Source of the DNA: Otatea glauca
Lineage: Eukaryota; Streptophyta; Magnoliopsida; Poales; Poaceae
Direction of reading: 5' to 3'
Assembly (NCBI GenBank): GCA_036346275.1
Contig: CM070726.1
Span: 26,571,410 to 26,635,409 of the forward strand
DNA length: 64,000 nucleotides
Made by a program: the position numbers and the translations under genes. Position 1 is the stretch's first letter. The number at the start of each line of letters is the position of its first letter. This document shows positions 1 through 12,362 of the stretch, in pieces. The notes beneath the pieces are model-generated. The model made no database searches, was not told where the DNA came from, and was given only the letters and a program-made list of their open reading frames with translations.

Positions 1-798
1 CAAGAATTTATCATGTGGCTAAAGCCTTTTAAAAATTCAAGAACAGAGGCATTGGGAAACTGAAAATCATCATGTCAGAATTTTTATTAAATATTTACTA
101 GAGATTTTGGCTTGAAATTTTTATGGAGATATCCATAATCCAAACTAAACTCTTACCAAAAGTTTGGAAAATAATTAATATGGTTTAAACCCCTAAATAA
201 ATCAAATACCAAAATGGAAATTCTTGAGAAATGTACAATGTTAGAATTTGTATTAAATAACCATAGGGTATTCCTGTCTCAAAATATTTATGGAGTCTAA
301 CAACTACCAGGAGACCTTAGTCAGAAAATTTTAGAAAACATTGACCAAGATTTGATGGCCATTTTAATGCTCACATGGAGCTATCCGAGCTGAGCCAAAT
401 CGTTTTCCCTCCGGACTCACTGACAAGTGGTCCCAATGCCTGTAGCACCTCGGCGCGCTAGCAAATGACGCTGGAACATTTCTCTCGCTGCCAGTGGGGT
501 CGGACCCACCCGTCAGCCTCCGGCTTCGCTTTCCCCCTCTCTTTTTCCTTTCTCGCCTGAGACGAGCTTGAGCTCTCCCGAACCTTCGCCACCGACTCCT
601 CTCTGCGTCTCAACGCAAATCCCACCGAGCTCACACTCGTGCGTTGCCACAACTCATCCTCGCCCGTCCACGCCACGCCTCGCCCACACTGCGCTGTCCT
701 GCGCCCTGAAAACCGCGCGACAGCTCGCCGTTTCCGTGCCAAGTTGAGCCGAGCCTCGCGCGTGTGATCAAGCCCTGGTGAGACCGCCTCACCTTGGT

Positions 799-806
799 TA
801 TAAATA
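799..806 (+). promoter_or_regulatory. Candidate TATA box of the family X LTR
   Basis: TATAAATA stands at the upstream edge of the GC-rich leader, in the same relative place as TATAAAA in the Tekay LTR (21114). A transcript would start about 30 bases downstream, near 830. Inferred from motif and position only. Confidence 0.5.
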
Positions 807-2570
807 CGCCCATGTATCACCATTGAGACCCCCATCATCTTCTTCCCTGAGAGTCACTGAGTCTCGAGTCAATTGCAGCCTCCTCTCCGTTCCGCCGCCG
901 GAGCCGAAAAGGGGAAACCGACGAAGTGAGCCAAATCGGCAACAATCTTTAGGATTTCTCAGTTCTTAAGCTTCGCCGTACCTCCTAGATCATTGATCAA
1001 TCCTTATTTTCACTTCTTCTCACCTACAGTTGATCTCCTCCGCCGTTCTTCTTCCCTCTGGCCGGCGATCGTTGGCAGTCATCCTCCGTGTTTCTTCGAC
1101 CGTACCAACAGGTGAAATGGAACCCCTAGTGCCCATTGATGCTCTAGGAGCGCTGGCCCGGTGAAAAGATGGCCGGTGGTGAGCTTTAGCTTTCTCAGCA
1201 GTGGCGCCGCCGCACCCCCATGGTGGCAGCCACCTCTCCGGCCATCTCCCGGTGAATGGGTACCACCCCTAGGTGCGCCTCGGCGCACTGATGCTCATGG
1301 TGCTGCCCGTTCCGCCGCGGCGGAGCTAGTTCGCTGTCGGCGAGCCCAAAACCGACGACCTCTATTTAGTGTCGGTGACAATCAGGACCCAGCTGTCAGT
1401 TGCCTTGCGCGAGTATGCTACTGACTCATGGGCCCGGCTTGGCAGTCACTCCGTGACGCAGGCCCACGCGTCAGTGGTTTTCCCCCTCCGCGCTCGCTGG
1501 TAGGTGGGCCTCGGTATCGATCGCTTGGTAACCGTGCGTCTTGCGCCAACTCGATCGTGACCGTAGGGCGGTTGTTAGCCGACCATTTGAGTTCAAAGCG
1601 CCGTAGCGCCAAAATCCGAAAAACCGCTTTCCGACTGAGAAAGTGTATTTCTTAATTTTAGTTGATTATCAGAAACCAAGTCATTTCAAATGTCCATAAG
1701 TTTTGAATCATAACTCCAAAATTAGTGAAATAAAATTATATATTCATGTAAAATCAAGGTCTTTCATAATATGCAAAAATATTTTGAAAATGATCTCTGG
1801 GTAATTTTGAAATTCAAATTTGAATAAAAAGGCTAAAGATACGCTTTATACAAAATTTCTGCAAATAAGCTTAGAAGTTAATGAAACAAATTTTTCTAGG
1901 ATCCTTTTGTTTCCAGGAATCCAAATATATAAAATTATTTAATTTTCATGCATGTTTGTATAATGTTCTATTTAAGTCTTGCTTTCAATACACTAAGGAT
2001 TTAAATATGTATAATTGCATAAAACGAATATGGAATAAGTAAAAATTCATTTCCTGAATACTAGGGTGGCAGTAGAATAATTGAACTTGATTAAGTAGTA
2101 ATCTTGATTTGAATTACCTTTAAGATATGAAGTAACCCTTGTGCCAAATGCACTCACACACATATATGTGTGTATATATATGTGCATAGGTAATTGAATA
2201 ATTAGGATATAGATTAAATGGTTTCAAGCCATGAACAAACTTAGTATCATAGCTTAATGGATTTAGTACAAGCAACCCCTCTATCTTATGTCTTAAGTTT
2301 TTTTAATCTGGATAGTTTTAGCATCTATAATTCGAAGTTATAAATATAAGAATTTATAATTTCAGCCTCTTGAATTCGTAATTTAAGAATAAATAATCTA
2401 TAAGAAAACCCATGTTTGTTCAACATAAAAGTCATTAATATGGTGAATGTGAAATATTTTTAATCATAAAGCCTTAAAATTCTATAACCAACCCCTAATA
2501 TATACTCTTGTTTTCTGCAGTTAATCTTTATTTGATTTACTGTCTGTTTTCTTTTTGCCCTTATTGAAAT

Positions 2571-2679
2571 TTGATATTTGCTATGTTCCCATTTGATCGA
2601 CGTGTAGAGTCCGACGTACTCGAAGAGGGAGACGACGTCGTCACAGACCCAAATCTCGAGCCAGACAGTGAATTGCAAG
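2571..2679 (+). other. Exon A of a conserved LTR micro-ORF (acidic)
   Basis: The frame is open and rich in Asp and Glu, with the run DVLEEGDDVVTDP, and ends in phase 1 at CAAG followed by GCAA. No GT donor is present at this point, so the boundary fits a GC-AG intron (AG|GC). Equivalent exons with the same phase occur at 22015, 30002, 52124, 55059 and 62327. An acceptor-like 'gtgtag' lies at 2602-2607, so the true exon may begin near 2608. No known function is assigned. Confidence 0.45.
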
Positions 2680-3953
2680 GCAATCACCCCCTTGAACATA
2701 TCGAGCCTAATAATTTACCTACAATATTTTGTTTTTGTCTATGTACTATGCATCCGGATAATTCTCCTGAGAAATGCTAATTTGGGTTGGAACTGTAGTT
2801 AACCCTGTGAATTATGGTTTACCTCAATCTGTATGAACATGTAAACCTTGTAGACCTTAGTTTGATCTAGACATGCTTAATGTCATTTTGGGTATAACCG
2901 CTTGCATAATTTTCCTGCTTAAGCTACTCGTCGTATGATTTCAGTCTTTTCAACAAATGTATGATCCTTATTCGGGAAAATGTTGCTGGTACTTTGATTA
3001 AAACCTAAAATAAAACTATGGTTTGACGTGGGCTATTATTGGCAATAGCCGGTGGTGCAAAGGGAGTTGCACGTAGTGTAGGGTGGAGTATCGCCCGTGT
3101 CGGATTAAGGACCGAGCAATGGGACGCTATAGATTCAAGAATTTCGTACAACCATGGGGCCTGGTGTGGGATAGTCTGAGCCTATTAAGTTATTTGGATG
3201 TGGCTTTGCATCTAAGGAAGGCGGGAGTATAGCGGGAGCTTTTCGGTCAGGACTGCTTGTGAGGGGCTTCCACACTGAACTTTTCTAACCCTCGGTGTGG
3301 GTAAATGCATGCCCGCGCAACGGTGTACGCCTTGTCATGAAACAGAAATGGGTGTTGTGTTGCGTGAAAGGTATCACATCTTGTGTGTTTCTGTTTTATG
3401 ATGAGGGTTAATGTCCTGGGCTGGTTCAAAGCCATGTCCAAGAAATTTAACGGCTCTGTATGATCTCCTTCCCGACACACCAAAGGAAGTGTGTTGATAT
3501 GGCCTGGCAAAAGAGGTTGATCATTCACTGTGTGTAAAGTTGTACACCTCTGCAGAGTATAAGATCTAATCGATTAGACGCGTCCGCGGTCAAGGACACT
3601 TGGTGAAGTCATTTCAATGTTAGAGTTTTTAGTATTTTTCTGGAAGAAATGGGTTTGGTTTGGAAACCAGCTTGCAACTAGTTTTTGTGTCAAAAGGATA
3701 GATACGGGGACCTTTGCAGTCGGGTAGACTGGGTTGATAGGCTTGAATATTTGCTTATCGCTTTATGTTGCAATTTCCTATTTAAAACTGTGATGTTTCA
3801 ATCTATTATATTCGTAGTCTTCAATGTTTATGCAACTGCAAAATAACCTATAACCTGTCTTTGTTTAGCCTGCATAATTACTTAATTGCATTTGTCAAAC
3901 ACTATAAGTCTTGCTGAGTACCAATATACTCAATCTTGCATCTGTTGTCTCAG

Positions 3954-4030
3954 AGGACGAAGCTAGCGAAGTGCTAGATAATTCTTGCTTTCACGCAGGG
4001 CACAGGGTTTTTGACGATGATTTCCCCTAG
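3954..4030 (+). other. Exon B of the conserved LTR micro-ORF, with stop codon
   Basis: After a pyrimidine-rich tract and the acceptor 'gtctcag', the sequence continues the phase of exon A (g+ag = Glu). It reads EDEASEVLDN and ends DDDFP then TAG at 4028-4030. Position, phase and acidic character match exon B in the Tekay LTRs (31119-31177) and in LTR C (63588-63727). Confidence 0.45.
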
Positions 4031-4289
4031 GTTTGCCAAGTTTGTTGCCTGAGGGTTAGCGGGCAAACCACGAGGCTTTTGGAGTTCTTTAACTCTTTAT
4101 TTTCCGCTGTTCAGTCTTTGTAAATTCTAAACCCTGTATAATTATTTCCGCTTGTAATACATGCTTATCAGTTTAATATCTTGTGGTTGTGATATGAATG
4201 TTGTAAGCATGTGAGTGCTAGCCACTGATCATGGGACTATTACAGTAATCACATGGAGGTTCCTGTTTGCAAGAACGGGGTCTCACAAA

Positions 4290-4860
4290 TGCATATTTGT
4301 GTCAGTTTTTATTCAAAACCGACAAGGAGTAGTGCATATTCAAGTCAGTTTTAAATAAAAAATCGACAGTGATATGTTAATATTTGGTGTCGGTTTTTCA
4401 TTCAAAACTGATAGGGCATATTGCTTTAGAGTGTGGGTTTTAAATAAAAAAACCGATAGTGATGTGTCCATATTTTGTGTCGGTTTTCCATTCAGAACCG
4501 ATAGGGATAAGATCATATTTGTGTCGGTTTTTTATTCAAAACCGATAAGATTAAAAAATATTTGTGTCGGTTAGAAATAAAAACCAATAGTGATGAATTC
4601 ATTTTTTGTGTCGGTTTTCCATTAAAAACCGATAGGGATAAGGTCATATTTGTGTCGGTTTTCTATTCAAAAGACCGATAGAGATGGAAAAATGTTTGTG
4701 TCGGTTAGAAATAAAAACCAATAGTGGTGAATTCATTGTTTGTGTCGGTTTTTCATTTAAAACCGATATGGATGATTAAATATTTGTGTCGGTTTTTAGG
4801 TGAAACCGACACAGATGATGTCGCCATCTGTGTCGGTTTTCAGTGAGAACCGACTGAATT
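4290..4860. repeat. Subterminal repeat array of the CACTA element
   Basis: There are about a dozen degenerate copies of a unit containing 'tgtgtcggttt' and 'aaaaccgata', alternating in orientation so that GTCGGTTT and AAACCGA(T/C)A pair as short inverted repeats. Such arrays are the usual binding region for the TNPA-type accessory protein in CACTA elements. Spacing between similar units is roughly 60-75 bases. Confidence 0.8.
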
Positions 4861-5160
4861 GTCTGTGTTCGGACAAAATAAAAGTTAGGGTTCTTGACCG
4901 CACTAAATCAGTCTATTGCTTCAATTCCTCCCCGAGCTGTGCGCCCTCCCGCCGCCCTCCTTCGGCGGTTCCGCACTCCCCCAACCGGCCTCCTCTCGCA
5001 GTTCCGCGCTCCCCCAATCCGACGCCACCCGCACCCCTCCGCCGCCAATGCCGCCCGCACCCTTCCGACGCCGACGCTGCCCACACCCCTCCGCCGCCGA
5101 CGCCGCCGGTGCCGCATTCCAGTTTTTGGTCGGTAAACCCTAGAGTCTTCAGATTATCAA
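4861..5160 (+). promoter_or_regulatory. GC-rich leader region of the CACTA gene
   Basis: The subterminal repeats give way to a C-rich, proline-codon-rich stretch (4925-5120). It ends in 'ggtcggtaaaccctag', which looks like a 5' splice donor (GTAAAC). This fits a non-coding or short first exon of the element's gene. Between 5160 and 6480 I see AT-rich intron-like sequence and one short open frame at 6117-6317 that I do not recognise. Confidence 0.35.
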
Positions 5161-6488
5161 ATATAGTTTTGTGAAAAATGTTTTAAGTATTTTTTTAGCA
5201 GAAACATAGCTTAGGACATGCATTTATAGATGACATCTGAGAACTATATACATACATCTGAAAACTATATACATACATGTTTTGTATATCACCGTAGCTT
5301 CATGTTGTGTTTGGTGCAAGTGCCATATTGTGTTTTGTTATAGTAATCCAAAACTGAAGTGAGTATCCAAGTAGTATATGTCGCGCATGTGCAATCCCAT
5401 TTGTAGTGCCAAATGCTGCTTATCTAAGATCTGCATATGTTAAGTATGCAGCAAGAACCATGAGGTCCTCCAGAACTGAGACATCAACGTCCCGGTGATG
5501 CTATAAGGGGGGATATATGTCTATTTACTACTATTGCAACAGAGAGCACCAACTGGATGGTTGATGTTAGCTGATTTTTGCTCTCCAGGCTTTTGCAATA
5601 TATGGATCTGTTCTGTGGTTGGACTGGAGATAAGTTGCATATATGATAAGAGCGTCCACTGAGATTGGTTTATGTTGTTAGTTTAGTGCTTTGTAAACTA
5701 CAATAATTGTAGAAGTAAGATGTATTTCCCAACTAGTACAAACTGTTCTCTGTCCACTGCTCAGCATCATGCAAATATATTTTACTCATTTGTGTGATGT
5801 TCAGTCTTGTGTTTGTTGGTTGAGTTCGAGAATGTTCATTGAATGTTCAATTTGTTATATTTCTAGCCAAGGTATTTCTATTTAAGCCGTTTTTGCTTGC
5901 TTTAGATATTTTTTCTAAGCAATGGTAGAATGCTAATTTTGTTTATTAGTTTTCTTTACATGTCTTTTTTTTTGTAATATGATCAACGTTAGAGTTTAGG
6001 TTGCATAACCTACGTCTCCCGTTCAAGGATGCTTGTCTATAAATATGCTGATCGAAATGGCATATTTATAAGCAAGCAGTCTCGAATTATCCACATTCTT
6101 TGGACAGTTCGAGGATATGTGGTTCAGGCAAGTTTCTGAGCTGTTCTACAACTCCAAAGTAGATTTCGGTAGTGTCTCCATGGTGTTCTCCGGATACATT
6201 GACCTGTTGTTAAGACGTGTATCTGAAGAACAACGGGGAAATACTGTTGAAATTTTCTCTGGAGTTATACAACGGCTTATGAATTTGCCTGAACCATATA
6301 TCCTCGAATGGGATTAGGACTTAACCTATTTAGAGATTAGGAGCCATCGTTGGTACATGCTTAGCAGGTCAAAAGATATACTTTTCTTTGGCAAGTGTAC
6401 ATAATAGCTATGAATTGCCCTCTCTCAATTCAAATATATGACCATGTCAGATCTACACATATTCGACATGTCATAATTAGAGAGCATC

Positions 6489-7640
6489 GGCTCATCGCCA
6501 GACAGAGTAGAAGGTGCTGCTGAGGGGTTGATCACGATTCCAAATGTTGAGGCTCTGAGTAAGGTGAGGAAGGCTCGAGCACCGAACAAAGGGGCCACAG
6601 GGAGAACATAGCAGGTTCTTCACTTCAATGTCACAGGGGTTTGCACAGGTCCTCCTAAGTATAAGGGGTGATACCGGTCATTCCTTGGTCAATTAGTAAG
6701 GGAGAGAGTGCCCGTAACGGTTAAGAATTGGAGAAAGGAAATCAGTGCCAAGCAGAAGAATCGGCTATGGGAAGAGGTGAAGGGCAAATGGATTATAGAA
6801 GAAGAAGATGAAAGCAATGTGAGGCTGTACGACTTGAAGATGATGAGTGTGGCATTGAGGCACTTCAAGGTCGTCATGCATAGTGAGTACGTGCTGAAAG
6901 GCCGTACTCCATTCGAGAGGTATCCGTTCGTGACTCCTGATGTTTGGGAGGAGTTCACGAGGATGAAAGGTACGCCCAAGGCGGAGGAGCTACAAGAGAA
7001 GAACATCGCTATCTAGAGGTAGAACACGCACGCGTACCACCTCGGTTCAGGCGGCTATGAGGGAAAGAAGGTAGAGTGGGCGCGACTAGCCGAGGAGTGC
7101 GCGAACTCCAGGACGATGATGCCTTACTCCCACATATGTGAAGAGAGGGCACGCGACTGGGTATTAGCAAGGACAAAGAAAACCGCCGACAGGAAACCTT
7201 GTAGTTGCAAACCCCACTACCGCGCACGTCGTCTCCACCATCGTAAGACATCTAACTTAGTACATTGCAGTTGACCCTTCCTATTGTATTTCATATCTAA
7301 TTCATACTCACTTCTTGTAGGAGGAGGTAAGCCAGAGGAAAGAGCAAGGGACCTTTCAGAGCCAAGGGTCGAAGGACATCCTGTCGTATGCGATCGGAAA
7401 GCCCGACCATAAGGGCCGGGTGCTTGTCGCAATGGCGGGGCATACGAAGATGTTCTACTTCCAAGATGATGCTGCAAGTGCCAGATCAAGATCCTAGGAG
7501 GCACGTGCGAAGCTCCTCAAGGACACGCTTAGGGAGCAGCTGAGGGAGGAGATCAAGGAGGAGATGATGGCATGTAAGGAGCGCCTGAGGGCCGAGATGA
7601 TGGCGAAGATCTCCCAGAGTTAGAGTCAGATACCCTCGCC
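6489..7640 (+). pseudogene. CACTA Transposase_24-type protein, N-terminal and middle parts
   Basis: The protein family is the plant transposase of the Ptta/En/Spm group, a DNA-binding accessory of CACTA elements. Visible pieces in order: KVRKARAPNKG (about 6560), the LVRERVPVTVKNW box and the conserved region through 7016 with YVLKGRTPFERYPFVTPDVW, then past a stop HAYHLGSGGYEGKKVEW (7029-7080), and after an intron-like gap SYAIGKPDHKGRVLVAMAG near 7380, followed by a charged coiled-coil-like run (REQLREEIKEEMM). Stops (for example at 7014) interrupt it, so it is annotated as a pseudogene. Splice sites such as 'cttgtag' before 7321 suggest a multi-exon gene. Confidence 0.7.
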
Positions 7641-7789
7641 TCTCGTAGAGAAGCCTGTGCCCCGACCCAATAGTTGTGGTTCCAAAAATGATAAGACCGG
7701 TCCCCAGCTGAAGGTAATAATTAATTTTTCCTGACTTAAAGGTACGAGTGTAACTCTCACAATATTTTGCCTCAAGTTGCGCACTTCTT

Positions 7790-9420
7790 ACAGGCGCCTG
7801 CCAAATGCCAGCTCATCTTGACGGATGATAGATTTCTCATCGAGGCTGCACGCGAGGTTGCATTCCATGCAAGGAGACCAACACTGTGCATGGTCAGCCT
7901 TTGGGAAAGGGCTACATGAGGGTGTAGGTGGACTACATCCACGAAGACTTCTTATCACATGAGCTCGAATTCCCCCCAACGAAGATATCACCATTCTCGG
8001 GCAAGCACGGATGTCGTTCATCAAGTGTCCCATGACGGGTGTCATACTGGCCAAGGTAAAAATCCACCACATCTTCTCTACCATTCCAGTAGTATTGCGA
8101 CAAGTTACATATGCGCTTGCTTCGTAGGTTCCTACCGTACCTACGCCTGCTCCTGCTCCTGCTCCTACCACCGTGACAAGTCCTATGCAGGGTGCAGAGC
8201 GGGCACGTAAAAGGACTAGCATGACAGCCACTCAGCCACAGGAGGCCTCAGAGACTCCTTCCAAGAAGGCAAAGCTGACAGAGGCCACAATGCCCTCTCA
8301 AACACATGAAAAGCCCCCTGCCATGACCTCGGAGACTCCTTCTATGCATAAAGGAAAGTCAGCAGATGTTATGAAGATCCCTCAAGATTTTAAGACCTAC
8401 GTACATGGAAAGCCCCTGATTGCAACTAGGTTATTGAATGATCTAGGCAAGTTTACTCGCTTGCTCCATGGATGGTACATTGATAGGGTGAATGAGGAAG
8501 AGCGTCGAGTCGACTTCAATGTGAGGTATAGAAAGGGACATTTCTACCGCGACGAGCATGGGACATTCTCAGTCAACTTTGAGGATCTATTTTGTGTGTA
8601 CCAACTGATAGCCATCGATATTTCTACTTTATGATCCTGGATGCTGTGAGTTTCGCACCATACAGCATGAGCTGACAACTTTCATAGGATTTCGCATTAT
8701 ATTTTCTAACATTCAACACGAGTTGCAAGGCAATGAGGCAGCGATCCGTGACGAATCAACACCTAGTTTGGTTCATCCACCCCAAGTTTGTGTCTGCGAC
8801 CCTGGCTAGGCTTCAACAGGAGTTCGTTGCTAGCTACATCAAGGGGGCATTGCATGCTGAGTCGAAGAAGGACTTCGTTCTATTCCCATACCACGAGGAG
8901 TAAGTAGTACTTTACCCTTCAATTACTTGTACGCACTTAAACTGTATGCGAACTTATTTTCTTGCACTACATACCATTTAATAAGCAACCATTGGGTTCT
9001 ACTTGTCCTTTTTTCGAGTGAAAATTCAGTCTACACTTTTAACTCGATTGAGAAGAGACCGATGGCCTACAAGATCAAGCCTCCTTTGGAAAAGTAAGTA
9101 CATTGCTGTAATCTAACACTTCCTGAATTTAACTACATTTATTTTTTTGACTCAGTGGCATCTCTCCAATGTATGTAGGGGTTTCTCAGCCGACATCAAT
9201 GAAGGAGGGGCACACGATGACAAAAAGGGCATGAAGCTGGAGTATAAGTGCTTTAAGGTACAAGTGCTTAGCATATATACAATTAATTTTTTCTTACATC
9301 CAATCTTCGTGTGTTAATTTCTTTCTCTCTCTTCGTAGTGTCATCAACAGGGCATCGATGACCTGTGCAGCTTCTACGTTATGCAGCAATGCTGATCGTG
9401 GTCGGTAGTGCATACCTTTT
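7790..9420 (+). pseudogene. CACTA accessory protein C-terminal part with Ulp1-like (C48) protease domain
   Basis: This continues the gene above. The open segment 8173-8634 has a Lys/Thr-rich linker and then a conserved stretch ending FEDLFCVYQL. After an intron the pieces QEFVASYIKGALHAESKKDF (near 8820) and HWVLLVLFSSENSVYTFNS (near 8990) follow, and then CHQQGIDDLCSFYVMQQC (near 9343-9393). The His of HWVL and the Cys of DLCSFYVM match the catalytic positions of SUMO-protease-like C48 domains; the usual Asp after the strand is Asn here. Such fusions are common in grass CACTA elements. The reading frame is broken between exons by introns and probably by mutation. Function in transposition is not established. 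Confidence 0.65.
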
Positions 9421-9839
9421 CCCTAAGGTATATGTACATGCATAATAATACACTTAGCCTTTTACATAAAATTTTAAAACTTAAATTAGTGCACTTATTT
9501 CTATTTTGCAGAAGATCAATATCCCCAAAAGAGCTTAGATAACAAAGCACTCAACTATATATGAGACCACTTATGCCAGTGGTACTAGTTAGAAGTTATA
9601 TCGGAGGATGGTAGGTAGAGATCCTGAAGCCTTCTACTAGTCCATATGTAAACAATATTAATTATATATGTCAATGCGATATGCATGTATACTGATTGTT
9701 AAGCATGTTTGTGTTGTATACTGTGAACGAATGTGATATATGTGTTGTGATAAAGTGTTTATGTTCTATGAATGTGTTATGTGTATTCTGTGTTTTGTAC
9801 TGCGAATGTGATATATATATGCGTATTGTTAATATGTGT

Positions 9840-10053
9840 TGTTTTTGAGAGGATGCAGAAATGGCACACCCCTCATCACAATCAGTTCTTGGAAGGAACC
9901 GATTGTGATGAGTTGATGATGCGTCTATCACAATCGGGCCAAAACCGATTATGATAGTTTCTCCTCATCACTATCTAATGATTTTGTATCGCCACTAGAA
10001 CCGACTGTAATGACAAAAAAGAACCGATTCTGATATACATTTCTGTAGCAGTG
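9840..10053. repeat. Right subterminal repeats and terminus of the CACTA element
   Basis: Short inverted repeats built on 'atcacaatcggtt' / 'aaccgattgtgat' precede the terminus. The last bases, read inward on the minus strand, are CACTGCTACAGAAA. The flanking three bases on the right are TCG; on the left they cannot be compared because the left tip is missing. Confidence 0.75.
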
Positions 10054-12362
10054 TCGAAATTTTCTGTATAAACCTGACGTATCACTCTGAATATTGAAGA
10101 ACATCCAAACTAATGCATGGTATCTAAGTCATTTTCTCTTATACATTTATCCAATTCACAAACACCTTAATCCTTATGCAAAATCAAAATGCGTCTTATA
10201 TTTCTCAGCACAGAGAGTAGTATTTTGGAGCCTCAGGCTCAACCTTGGTGGCGGTCATTGAGGCTTTAGACCTGAACATTGTTGATACTTAGTACGTACG
10301 GTGTTAATGGAAGGGTACAGTGTGCAGACCCATAGGTGTGGACCGTCCGATTGAACGAACGAACGGTCTAGATCGTCTAAATCCTTTTACTACAGTGCTT
10401 CGGATCGATATGGACCATCGCTTTTCGATCCAACGGCTTGCATATGACTGCTTAAGTTGCAGTCCCTTAAGGACTACACAGGAACGGGGTCCGATGTTAA
10501 TATGTGATCTGTAGTATGCTTCGTGTGTTTGTGCGTGTTCAGTTTGCGGCATTGCTAAGTGCTTCACGAATGGTGGGGCCTGGTGGTTTATATAGCCTAT
10601 GAACGGGAAAATCATGGAAACTGCATCCGGTCGAATCGATCATGACTTCTGTTGAGGAAATTATTTAAGTCGATTTTTAGTGTTTTGTTGAGACTTTACC
10701 TTGCTATACATTCCTTTGGAAGTCCCATTAAAATGGCATTGGGTTTCAGTCTTAACCTTCTAGTAAGTGCTACCAAAGGACTTTGTAAACGATGCATGTT
10801 GGAGTCCTGGACCGGTGAGTTTTTCCTATATATGTCCAATCAATGATATATATGGTTCACACATGTTGACATATATTTATTTGAGATAAATTTGATCCAA
10901 ATGTTGCTATTTTCTTCAAGAATATATGGCCTAGAAGCAGTGGCGAAACTAAAAAACTTTTTATGGGTGCACACTTCACACGTATAACTCTATAGTCTTG
11001 TACAGTGATTTCGTAACATCATAAATTCAACATAAATATTTGCAATATGTTAAAAGTACAATACAAATAGTTCTAAAGTATTAAAAACCTCAAATCATCA
11101 AAATCAAAACCAATTGTAATGCATATGTAATGTAATGCATGTAGAAGTGAACATCATATGTAATGCATGTAGAACCCGGCCGATGTGTGTTTTTCCTTGA
11201 TTTGTCCAGGATATATGTTGAATTTATTATTGGATTCAGTCGTTATTGTTTTCTTCAAGAATACTACTGAAAATTCTGTGAAATTGACGAACCATGCATA
11301 CGTACATTAATTTATTTCCTACAACGGAAGGAGATTAATTACCTTGCATTTTCCTCCATCTTCCTTGTAAAGCCCTAGTCTTGAACATGTTGGGGATGAT
11401 TTGCGTGTTGACGAATGCACGTTTCATCTTGCTAATTTGTTCTAGAAAACGAAATGGTGTGCATATAGAGTTATCTGAAGTCTGAGTATGAGATGGAGGA
11501 AGTCTGAGTATGAAATGGAGGAAGAACTCGTAGACAATTTCTATTGGATTATGACCATGAGTATTTTCCTTACCATTTCTTGAGAGTTATTAATGTGCTC
11601 ATTTAGTAGCTGGTGTGTTGACAGATGTGTACTTGTTGAGGTAAATTTTTAGCACATCTTGATATCCTTGTTAAACAACTTGCTGTCATTTATACAGTAT
11701 ATTGATTATAGCCTGAGGATGTTAATTCCGCGCATGTGTCGGACGACCGCGGAGCGAAGGCCCACATGGAGGGGCTTCCCGAACGCCAAACCTGCGAAGT
11801 ATAATAAAAGTAGTATATAAGAAGTATAATAAAGGTAGTATATATTTTGCTCGGCTTGTGGATTACCGTAAGGTACGTACGTGTCTTGTGTACTTAAATT
11901 GCTAGTTTTAAGGATTCTGTCGTGGTCTCTTCGAACCAGAAAACGTATTGATCCTAATATTGGTTGTATTGTACGCAATGAAGGATGTCCATGTATCCTT
12001 ATACGGTTATACCGGTTGATTTAAGTTGCCCTAACTGTAGGCTAGTACTTGTGAAGTGTTGCTGAGTTTGCTTCAGTGTAGATAGATCATGAAGCTGTCA
12101 GCGTAACTGCATGTGGAAATGGTGGGTGCAGTTCCTTAGAGTTATTTTCTGGTGGAATTACAATTTCAACTATTTATTTCTTCCTAAAATTTAAATTATG
12201 CTACTTTCATCTCCACCTGATCGAAAATAAATTGTTAAGATTGTAACTCCGTCGAATGGAGTTAATGTTATAGCTCTAGGGGATCTAAACCCCGAAAATA
12301 GCTGGCAACAAATGGCAGCTCAGGTCAAAAACCGGGCCAGGATGGTGCTACAGGTCGTGGAC
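10054..12362. other. No gene or element recognised
   Basis: This is AT-rich sequence with short open frames that have no coding signature. It includes one stretch near 10920 ('agtggcgaaactaaaaaactttttatgggtg' in pieces) of a kind common in plant repeats, and a possible remnant near 10320-10520 with 'ggtgtggaccgtccga'. I can support nothing more specific. Confidence 0.5.

Larger units (their letters stand above)
1..4287 (+). mobile_element. Long LTR of a Tekay/Del-like Ty3-gypsy family ('family X'), 5' end outside window
   Basis: This is an AT-rich U3-like stretch, then a GC-rich promoter and leader region (about 380-1600), then AT-rich sequence with blocks shared by other LTRs in the window: the CAAGGCAA block near 2676, 'ggcaatagcc' near 3043, the ACACACC-AAAGGAA-GTGTGT hairpin near 3475, and 'gtgtaaagttgtacacctctgcagag' pieces near 3530. 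It ends GGGGTCTCACA at 4287, comparable to GGGTCCCGACA at the end of the complete Tekay LTR at 31451. The 5' TGTAACAGCC start seen in related copies (48796) lies off the window. No internal retrotransposon region follows, so it is a solo LTR or the 3' LTR of an element to the left. Assignment to Tekay/Del is inferred from resemblance to the LTR that flanks a real pol gene at 20591-31451. Confidence 0.7.
4288..10053 (+). mobile_element. CACTA (En/Spm) DNA transposon, degenerate, left TIR truncated
   Basis: The right end reads, on the minus strand, CACTGCTACAGAAATGTATA, a clear CACTA terminus. The left end begins at 4288 with AATGCATAT, which aligns to AATGTATAT of the right terminus after its first 12 bases. 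So the outermost CACTA bases are missing and the family X LTR end stands in their place. Both ends carry subterminal repeats built on aaaccgac / gtcggttt. The interior holds a Transposase_24 / Ulp1-type gene (6489-9420). No TNP2-type catalytic transposase was recognised, so the element is probably non-autonomous. Confidence 0.8.
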
